Below are positions 1 through 4,436 of a stretch of 6,140 nucleotides of DNA, in pieces. The notes under the pieces were generated by a model. That model ran no database searches. It was not told the origin of the DNA and was given only the letters and a program-made list of their open reading frames with translations. A program made the position numbers and the translations under genes. Position 1 is the stretch's first letter; every line of letters starts with the position of its first letter. Source of the stretch: Propionibacteriaceae bacterium (GTDB taxonomy: Bacteria; Actinomycetota; Actinomycetes; Propionibacteriales; Propionibacteriaceae); contig JAISTI010000139.1 of NCBI GenBank assembly GCA_031272685.1, positions 1 to 6,140 of the forward strand, given 5' to 3'.

Positions 1-854
1 CGCACCAGGCGGGTGATGAAGGGCTGCTCGGAGGTGCGGGCCAGCAGCAGCCGCTCCGCCCCGGTGCGCACCTCGATTTCCATGCCCGCCCGCACCTGGA
101 AGGTGCGCCGCCCGTCGCACCACACCACCCCGCCGGGCGAGCCGGGCGCGGGCAGCACCTCGACGCTGACGACCGAGCTGGGGCTGAGCACCAGCGGCCG
201 GGTGAAAAGCGCGTGCGCGCTGAGCGGCACCAGCACATTCGCCTCGACGGTGGGCCAGATGACCGGCCCGTGCGCCGAAAAGGCGTAGGCGGTGGAGCCG
301 GTGGGGGTGGCCACCAGCACGCCGTCGGTGGCCCAGCGGGAAAGCGGGCGGGAATCGATGCGCACCAGCACTTCGAGCATCCGCTCGCGGGCGAGCTTCT
401 CCAGTGAGCACTCGTTGATGGCGAAGGAACTCCAGAGCTTTTCCCCGCCGGGTTCGGCGAAGATGGCGCAGTCGATGGTCTGGCGCTGCTCTACGTGGTA
501 ATCGCGCTCCACCACCCGGCGGATCAGCGATCCGACCTGCGAGGATTCCAGCTCGGCCAGGAAACCCACATGGCCGAGGTTCACCCCCAGCAGCGGCACC
601 CGGCGTGGCAGCGCCCATTCGGCGGCCCGCAGGATGTTCCCGTCGCCGCCGAAAACAACGGCCAGCTCCACATCTTGGGCTTCCCGCTTCGGCGCCAGCG
701 CCGCCTGCGGGGCAGCCTCGGACACGTCTGCGAAGCCTTGGTCGTCTAGAAAACAGGTGATTCCGGCCGCCGTCATGCCCAGGGCGAACTCAGCCGCCGC
801 CGCCAGCGCCTCTGGCCGGTGCGGGTGGACTGTCACCGCGACTGCTCTGCTCAC
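1..854 (-). CDS. nadK: NAD kinase (ATP/polyphosphate NAD kinase), C-terminal end cut by window edge
   Basis: Phosphorylates NAD to NADP in the cytoplasm, the only known de novo route to NADP. 284 residues are visible; the family is usually about 290-310 long, so only the last few are missing past base 1. Seen: GGDGN at 69-73 (nucleotide-binding loop with the catalytic Asp71), NLGHVGFLAE near 92-101, the Asn-Glu pair at 147-148 (NECSLEK), and DGVLVATPTGSTAY at 177-190 followed by SAHGPVIWP, all hallmarks of the family. The GTG start at 854 is the only plausible one: an in-frame TAG lies six codons upstream and no other ATG, GTG or TTG lies between. There is no convincing Shine-Dalgarno sequence. 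In many actinobacteria tlyA lies directly upstream and recN downstream; here three unrelated genes intervene on the tlyA side. His195 replaces the more usual Gly in SAGGP, a minor change. Confidence 0.96.
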   Translation of the reverse strand, partial: MSRAVAVTVHPHRPEALAAAAEFALGMTAAGITCFLDDQGFADVSEAAPQAALAPKREAQDVELAVVFGGDGNILRAAEWALPRRVPLLGVNLGHVGFLAELESSQVGSLIRRVVERDYHVEQRQTIDCAIFAEPGGEKLWSSFAINECSLEKLARERMLEVLVRIDSRPLSRWATDGVLVATPTGSTAYAFSAHGPVIWPTVEANVLVPLSAHALFTRPLVLSPSSVVSVEVLPAPGSPGGVVWCDGRRTFQVRAGMEIEVRTGAERLLLARTSEQPFITRLV

Positions 855-861
855 GGGGATA

Positions 862-890
862 AATCTACCCGCCTACCCGGACAGTTTTCC
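862..890 (-). promoter_or_regulatory. Possible nadK promoter giving a leaderless mRNA
   Basis: Read leftward, TAGATT at 867-862 fits the TANNNT -10 pattern. Its last base is 7 bp from the first base of the nadK GTG codon, where transcription would be expected to begin. A GGAAAA element lies 17 bp upstream (890-885) but is a poor -35 match. The absence of a ribosome binding site agrees with leaderless initiation, which is common in actinobacteria. This is inference from spacing only. Confidence 0.35.
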
Positions 891-894
891 CCAG

Positions 895-916
895 ATTGCG
901 GCTCGGAGGCCGCAAT
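895..916 (-). terminator. Perfect 8-bp stem-loop between the bitopic-protein gene and nadK
   Basis: ATTGCGGC (895-902) and GCCGCAAT (909-916) are exact reverse complements around a 6-nt loop. The site lies 59 bp past the stop of the bitopic-protein gene and 41 bp before the nadK start, where a terminator for the upstream operon would be expected. On the leftward strand it is not followed by a U-tract, so it could be a U-less terminator, an RNA-stabilising hairpin or a protein-binding dyad. Confidence 0.4.
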
Positions 917-952
917 GGCAGCTAACCGCTCGCCGTCCCGGCCGCCGCTCCC

Positions 953-964
953 CATCCCGGGATG
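953..964. repeat. 12-bp perfect palindrome
   Basis: CATCCCGGGATG reads identically on both strands and lies 10 bp after the stop codon of the leftward bitopic-protein gene. It has no loop, so it suits a dimeric protein site better than a hairpin, but a GC-rich palindrome of this size can occur by chance. Confidence 0.35.
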
Positions 965-974
965 ACCCAGATTC

Positions 975-1877
975 TCAGTACTCGAAGCACAGCTCCATGG
1001 CCCAATAGTCCATGGTGTCCTTGGCCTTCTTATAAGCCTTGCGTTTGGAGTAGTCGCCTTGCAGGTAGAACACCTTGGCGTACTTGGCCATTTTCTTCAG
1101 CGCGGAGCTGGCGTCTGGGTAAAGGTGCTTGCCACCTTCGAAATCGCGCATCATCAGCAGGTTTTCCGTCTGGATTTTGGAGATCTTCCCGGTGCCGTCC
1201 CACACGTCGCCGTAGTTGTAGAACTCGCAGAATTTCTTCTTGCTCACCTTCTGTTTCACGTAGTCCAGCGCGGGCGTGGGCTCCGGATCCGGTGACGCGC
1301 TGGCTTCTTCAGTTGGCGTGGCAGGGGGCTCCTCAGTGGGCGGGACGTACGACTCGTCCGGCTCGCACTGGCCGGTGCTGGCGTTCCAGTGCGCCCACTC
1401 CCCGCAGTCGGTTGGGGCGGCGACACAGTAGCCGAGGCTTTCGTCCCACTCAGTGTCCTCCGGGCACTGGCCAGGGTTGGTCGGCCGCAATTCGGAGGGG
1501 ATCGTCTCCTCGGGAATAATCCACGCCGAGACGCACTCCTGCTTTTCCTCGTCCCACATGGTGTCGAGCGGGCACTCGTGGACGGCTGGGTCGCCCCTCA
1601 GCGTGCCCACCACGTACATCCCCGCGACGGCGGCCACCAGTCCCGCCACGATCAGCCCAACTACCAGCAGCACCCAAAGCAGCGGGTTGGTCTTCTTCGG
1701 CGGCTGCGGCGGCGGATACTGCGGGTACCCCGGCTGTTGGTATTGGCCGGGCTGTTGGTATTGCCCCGGCTGCTGGTATGCCCATTGTTGCGGCCCCGGC
1801 TGCTGGCCTTGCGGCGGCTGTTCGGGTTGTGGCGGATAGCCGGGCTGGCTGGGCGGGTATGGCGGTTGCTGGCTCAT
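975..1877 (-). CDS. Bitopic membrane protein with Pro/Gln-rich cytoplasmic tail and three Cys-Trp-Cys modules
   Basis: Not assigned to a known family. The 300 residues divide into: a Pro/Gln/Tyr-rich tail (1-60) with QYQQPG repeats; Lys-Lys followed by one membrane helix (about 65-90), predicting the N-terminus inside; an exterior region (100-172) with three modules of identical spacing, C-x5-W-[D/N]-x5-C, at Cys102/115, Cys138/151 and Cys158/171; an acidic Pro/Thr/Glu linker (173-205); and a Lys-rich domain (206-300) with Cys217 and Cys297 near its ends. The eight cysteines are all exterior, which suggests four disulfides. The ATG at 1877 is preferred because AGGA lies 5 bp upstream. A longer frame opening at 1949 would run 65 bp into the upstream gene and begin without a good ribosome site. 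The gene follows the FN3-protein gene after a 7-bp gap, so the two are very likely co-transcribed and translationally coupled. A role in the envelope beside that secreted protein is inferred. Confidence 0.88.
   Translation of the reverse strand: MSQQPPYPPSQPGYPPQPEQPPQGQQPGPQQWAYQQPGQYQQPGQYQQPGYPQYPPPQPPKKTNPLLWVLLVVGLIVAGLVAAVAGMYVVGTLRGDPAVHECPLDTMWDEEKQECVSAWIIPEETIPSELRPTNPGQCPEDTEWDESLGYCVAAPTDCGEWAHWNASTGQCEPDESYVPPTEEPPATPTEEASASPDPEPTPALDYVKQKVSKKKFCEFYNYGDVWDGTGKISKIQTENLLMMRDFEGGKHLYPDASSALKKMAKYAKVFYLQGDYSKRKAYKKAKDTMDYWAMELCFEY
1365..1574 (-). repeat. Three protein repeats C-x5-W-[D/N]-x5-C
   Basis: These lie within the bitopic membrane protein (residues 102-171). The modules begin CPLDTMWDE, CPEDTEWDE and CGEWAHWNA. 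In every one Trp falls six residues after the first Cys and the second Cys thirteen after. Modules 1 and 2 are 22 residues apart; modules 2 and 3 are 6 apart. The spacing matches the central Cys-aromatic-Cys segment of peritrophin-A/CBM14 chitin-binding domains, but the rest of that fold is not evident, so the relationship is unproven. Confidence 0.75.
1732..1785 (-). repeat. Three tandem 18-bp repeats encoding Gln/Pro/Tyr/Gly units
   Basis: 18-bp units start at 1732, 1750 and 1768, each opening GGCTG(T/C)TGGTAT on the + strand. The first two match at 16 of 18 positions, and a diverged copy begins at 1798. The unit keeps frame and encodes roughly QYQQPG in the cytoplasmic tail of the bitopic protein. 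Such repeats can gain or lose units by slippage without a frameshift. Confidence 0.75.
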
Positions 1878-1882
1878 GGTGT

Positions 1883-1886
1883 TCCT
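1883..1886 (-). promoter_or_regulatory. Ribosome binding site overlapping the upstream stop codon
   Basis: On the leftward strand the TAG stop of the FN3-protein gene (1887-1885) runs into the AGGA (1886-1883) of the next gene, 5 bp before its ATG at 1877. This supports the chosen start and suggests translational coupling. Confidence 0.7.
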
Positions 1887-4227
1887 ATTTGATGCTGACG
1901 GTGGCGGTGGCGAAGTTGGAAAGCGTCGAGGTGGCGACGCCGTCGTCAATGCCCACTACCGCGAACAGCGATACCGCCCCCTGCACCGGGATGTTGACGG
2001 TCTTGGTGGCGCCCTTCGCGCCGAGCGATCCCCAATACACATAGCGGCTGGACGAGTCGGCATAGAACAGCAACACCGCCTGCGCTCCGGAGAGCTTCGC
2101 GGCGGGCGCAAAGGTGACGGACACCTGGCCCGCTCCCTTCGCCTTGGCTTTCAAGGTGGGCGCCTGCTCCGAGAACTTCGGCACCCCGGAGACGATCTTG
2201 CTCAGCTTCGACGGGCTGGCGGGCTTCGTCACATCTTGGAGCCGGAAATAGTGCGTCACCCCGGCAGGCAAACCCGTCACCGTGGCGCTCTGCCCCTTCA
2301 CGGTCTTCGCGTACCGGTATGGCCCGCCCTTCGCGGTCGCCACATAGATGGCAGTCTTCGCGCTCTTCTTCGCCGCGCCGGTATAGGAGGTTTGCCAACT
2401 CAACTCCAGTTTGTTCACCCCCGGCTTCTTCCCCACCGCCACCTTCGTGGGCGTGGTGGAGGTGGTGGTGACGGAGGTCTTCGCCGTCGACGATGTGGCT
2501 TTGGTGCCCTGATAGTGCACCGCCTTGAAGTAGTACTTCGTGCCGGGGGTCAGCCCGCTCACCTTCAGCTTCGTGCCGCTGGTCCCGCCCACATACTTCC
2601 ACGGGCCGCCTGATGCGGTGGCGGCGAACACCTGGGTGCTCACGTCTTTCTGGCCGTCCTTCCAAGTGAGGGTGACGGAGCCGGGGCCGGGCTTGGACGC
2701 CTTCAGGCTCTTGGGCGCTTTGATGGTGGATTTGCCCTCCGCGGAAGCGCTCACGGCCGGGCAGTCGTGCGCCGGGCCGTCCTCCAGTTGGGTCATCTTG
2801 CCTTCGTAGGTCATCCAGGGTTCGACATGGCTGTAGATGTAGAAGCCGCAGTCGGCACTGGGGGCCAGGTAGGCGGGGTTGCTCATCGTCCAGGCTGCGG
2901 AGGACCAAATGGAGGAACCGTTTGCCTTGGCCGCCGCGTCCTTCAAGTGGACTTCCACGTACATCTTCAGCTTCGGCCCCTTACTTGCCGAGACGCTGAT
3001 CGGCCAGAAGAGCCCATTCGCGCCGACCTCGGTGGAGCCGATGGCCCTCCATCCCTTCGACGACGTCGACCAACCGTAATACCGGATCGTGACCCGGTCG
3101 ATCTGCGCGGCGGTGAAACTGGTGGTGAAGGTCACCTTGGCCGGCAGGATGACCTCGGAATAGCCGCACACATGGCTCTCGTCGTCCTGGACCAACCGCT
3201 TCTTGCCGTTGTCATCGGTCACCCAGTGGTATCCATGGCAGTTCAAGTCTGAGCGCATTTTGACGAACCGGCCGAAAGCCAAGGACGTGATCTTCGGCTT
3301 CTTCTCGGCTGTGGCTTGCACCGGCGCGGAGCCGATGGTGTACATCCTTCCGCCCACGCTGATCACGCCGGTGAGGGTGCCGCCGTCCGCCGCCTTGATG
3401 TTGTACGAGACGTTGCCGCCGTCCGCCTTGTTGGCCACCTTCCCCACATAGCGGCTCTCCTGGGAGCCAGCCGGGGTCAGATACAGCAAAATGTTCCCGG
3501 TAACGCCCTTGACCGAGCCGAAAGTCACCGTGGTCGACCCGTTCGAATTGTCCTTCGCCGACACCCCGGAACTCTCCGCGGTGGCGGTGTACCGCACGCC
3601 CGACCACCAGGTGTTGTCGCCGAACTGCACGTCAATGTAATAAAGCGTCTGCGGAGCGAGTCCGGTGATCAGGTGCCGCCAGCCGCCCGCCGCGAGGTGG
3701 CCCGAGTACGTTCGATCCGACTTGTCCGACTTGCTGGAAACGAAGATGTTCGCCCCGCCGGGAGGATTGTCCGTGGCGTGCCACTTCGGATACACCTCGA
3801 TCACGGAACCCGAGACGGAAGCGGTTTCGGCAAACACCTCCCACTTCGGGGTCGTGAACGTGTTGACGGCTGAGACGGTGTAGGCCTGCTTCGGATCGCC
3901 TTCCGCGAGCCAGGCGGTGTAGGTGGTGTTGTCCTTCAGCCCCCAGACCTCCATGGAATCCCACGTAAAGTAATCCGCCGTCAGGCTGCGGTAGAGCTTG
4001 CGGTCCACCACTTTCGATTTGCGCCTGTCCGTGCCCTCGGCCAGGTGGAGCCGATACTCCTGATAGATGGTGTCGCGCACGTGGAAATCCACCTTGAGCA
4101 TCCGTTGGGTGTTGGTCCAGTTCAGCTCACCGGGCGGGAACTCCCCAGCTTGCGCGGGCGGGGCGGCGGCCAACAGGCCAGCGGTCAAAGCAAAGGTGAG
4201 GGTAGCGGTGGTGAGCGAGCGTTTCAT
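1885..4227 (-). CDS. Secreted multidomain protein with fibronectin type III-like domains
   Basis: An exported 780-residue protein of unknown specific role, probably in binding or adhesion (inference). A Sec signal peptide is clear: MKR, a hydrophobic stretch (about 4-22), then AQA at 25-27 as the cleavage site. The N-terminal region has two divergent FN3-like domains (about 28-128, with GLKDNTTYTAWL, and 129-218, with ITGLAPQTLYYIDV) and a further beta-rich segment (219-305). A central region (about 306-500) that I do not recognise holds the only four mature cysteines (330, 354, 460, 489), likely two disulfides, and is Trp/Tyr-rich. The C-terminus has two recognisable FN3 domains (about 504-590, with VSGLTPGTKYYFKAV, and 593-684, with VTGLPAGVTHYFRLQ) and a related beta domain (688-780). 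There is no LPXTG motif, lipobox or C-terminal membrane helix, so it is released or held non-covalently. The ATG at 4227 has a strong AAGGAGG upstream. It is the first gene of an operon with the bitopic protein and diverges from the LuxR gene. Confidence 0.92.
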   Translation of the reverse strand: MKRSLTTATLTFALTAGLLAAAPPAQAGEFPPGELNWTNTQRMLKVDFHVRDTIYQEYRLHLAEGTDRRKSKVVDRKLYRSLTADYFTWDSMEVWGLKDNTTYTAWLAEGDPKQAYTVSAVNTFTTPKWEVFAETASVSGSVIEVYPKWHATDNPPGGANIFVSSKSDKSDRTYSGHLAAGGWRHLITGLAPQTLYYIDVQFGDNTWWSGVRYTATAESSGVSAKDNSNGSTTVTFGSVKGVTGNILLYLTPAGSQESRYVGKVANKADGGNVSYNIKAADGGTLTGVISVGGRMYTIGSAPVQATAEKKPKITSLAFGRFVKMRSDLNCHGYHWVTDDNGKKRLVQDDESHVCGYSEVILPAKVTFTTSFTAAQIDRVTIRYYGWSTSSKGWRAIGSTEVGANGLFWPISVSASKGPKLKMYVEVHLKDAAAKANGSSIWSSAAWTMSNPAYLAPSADCGFYIYSHVEPWMTYEGKMTQLEDGPAHDCPAVSASAEGKSTIKAPKSLKASKPGPGSVTLTWKDGQKDVSTQVFAATASGGPWKYVGGTSGTKLKVSGLTPGTKYYFKAVHYQGTKATSSTAKTSVTTTSTTPTKVAVGKKPGVNKLELSWQTSYTGAAKKSAKTAIYVATAKGGPYRYAKTVKGQSATVTGLPAGVTHYFRLQDVTKPASPSKLSKIVSGVPKFSEQAPTLKAKAKGAGQVSVTFAPAAKLSGAQAVLLFYADSSSRYVYWGSLGAKGATKTVNIPVQGAVSLFAVVGIDDGVATSTLSNFATATVSIK

Positions 4228-4231
4228 GTGG

Positions 4232-4238
4232 CCTCCTT
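4232..4238 (-). promoter_or_regulatory. Strong ribosome binding site of the FN3-protein gene
   Basis: AAGGAGG (read leftward) lies 4 bp before the ATG at 4227. It is a full anti-16S match with rather short spacing, and it fixes the start just before the signal peptide. Confidence 0.85.
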
Positions 4239-4260
4239 CGGGGGGTGCTGGGGAACGCGA

Positions 4261-4273
4261 CCCGAGGCTCGGG
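4261..4273. repeat. Inverted repeat CCCGAG-G-CTCGGG
   Basis: Two exact 6-bp arms flank one central base, 34 bp upstream of the FN3-protein start. Outer GAAC (4253-4256) and GTTC (4274-4277) could extend the pairing with a 4-nt bulge on one side. It could be an operator or a leader hairpin of the leftward mRNA. Confidence 0.45.
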
Positions 4274-4314
4274 GTTCAGACCCAGAGACGGCCATGCCGC
4301 CTAACAGAACGCTA

Positions 4315-4351
4315 GCCGCCGGGCCGGGGGCGGCGAAGAGATAGCCGCCCC
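4315..4351. repeat. Two mutually exclusive GC-rich stem-loops
   Basis: GGGGCGGC (4327-4334) pairs perfectly with GCCGCCCC (4344-4351) around a 9-nt loop. The GGCGGC part of the same arm can instead pair with GCCGCC at 4315-4320 around an 8-nt loop. The outer arms are parts of a direct repeat, TAGCCGCC, at 4313-4320 and 4342-4349. On the + strand the downstream stem is followed by GACGGGCGTTTAATTT, mildly terminator-like. It could insulate, attenuate or be an operator; GC richness alone makes some pairing likely. Confidence 0.4.
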
Positions 4352-4358
4352 GACGGGC

Positions 4359-4377
4359 GTTTAATTTGCATTTAAAC
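4359..4377. promoter_or_regulatory. 19-bp AT-rich dyad, candidate LuxR operator
   Basis: GTTTAA (4359-4364) and TTAAAC (4372-4377) are perfect inverted arms about a 7-bp centre, TTTGCAT. It is the only AT-rich island in the divergent region, 59 bp upstream of the LuxR start. Its length and symmetry suit a dimeric helix-turn-helix protein. It may also overlap promoter -10 elements. The assignment to the neighbouring LuxR protein is inferred. Confidence 0.45.
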
Positions 4378-4410
4378 ACCAGCGGACGGCCCGGCCAGAC
4401 TGCCGGTAAG

Positions 4411-4422
4411 CTTTCCGGAAAG
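4411..4422. promoter_or_regulatory. 12-bp perfect palindrome beside the LuxR ribosome binding site
   Basis: CTTTCCGGAAAG is identical on both strands, ends 4 bp before the GGGAGGAG ribosome site and 14 bp before the LuxR ATG. Its position suits autoregulation by blocking transcription or translation, but no binding evidence exists in the sequence. Confidence 0.4.
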
Positions 4423-4426
4423 GCCT

Positions 4427-4434
4427 GGGAGGAG
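4427..4434 (+). promoter_or_regulatory. Ribosome binding site of the LuxR gene
   Basis: GGGAGGAG, with core GGAGG ending 4 bp before the ATG at 4437. It supports that start, which also places the first membrane helix right at the N-terminus. Confidence 0.8.
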
Positions 4435-4436
4435 CG

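Larger units (their letters stand above)
4228..4436. promoter_or_regulatory. Divergent intergenic region between the FN3 operon and the LuxR gene
   Basis: These 209 bp must hold the promoters of both divergent units. The region is strongly GC-rich except for the AT-rich patch at 4359-4377, and it contains the dyads and palindromes listed separately. I could not identify convincing -35/-10 pairs in either direction. The clustering of inverted repeats beside a regulator gene makes it the natural place for operators of that regulator. Confidence 0.7.

Noticed and set aside
636..650. GGDGN instead of GGDGT in NAD kinase
   Set aside because: The Asn form occurs in functional NAD kinases, including that of E. 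coli, so it does not suggest altered function.
1389..1892. Rightward open frame opposite the bitopic-protein gene
   Set aside because: Arg/Leu-rich composition typical of the antisense of GC-rich coding DNA; no start signal and no recognisable domain.
1878..1949. N-terminal extension of the bitopic protein by 24 residues
   Set aside because: It would overlap the end of the secreted-protein gene in another frame. The extension is Pro/Ser-rich shadow sequence, and the ATG at 1877 has its own AGGA and begins the typical MSQQPPYPP tail.
1876..2613. Rightward 245-codon frame opposite the FN3 gene
   Set aside because: Arg/Gly/His-rich shadow; the opposite strand gives a signal peptide and clear FN3 motifs.
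2458..2718. Recent duplication of the C-terminal FN3 domains
   Set aside because: The two domains share only a sparse pattern (AT-x-GGP-x-x-Y, GL, YF). That fits ordinary old FN3 divergence, not a recent DNA duplication.
4228..4436. Defined sigma-70-like promoters for the divergent genes
   Set aside because: AT-rich patches such as 4359-4377 could serve as -10 elements, but no hexamer pair with acceptable spacing stood out in either direction.
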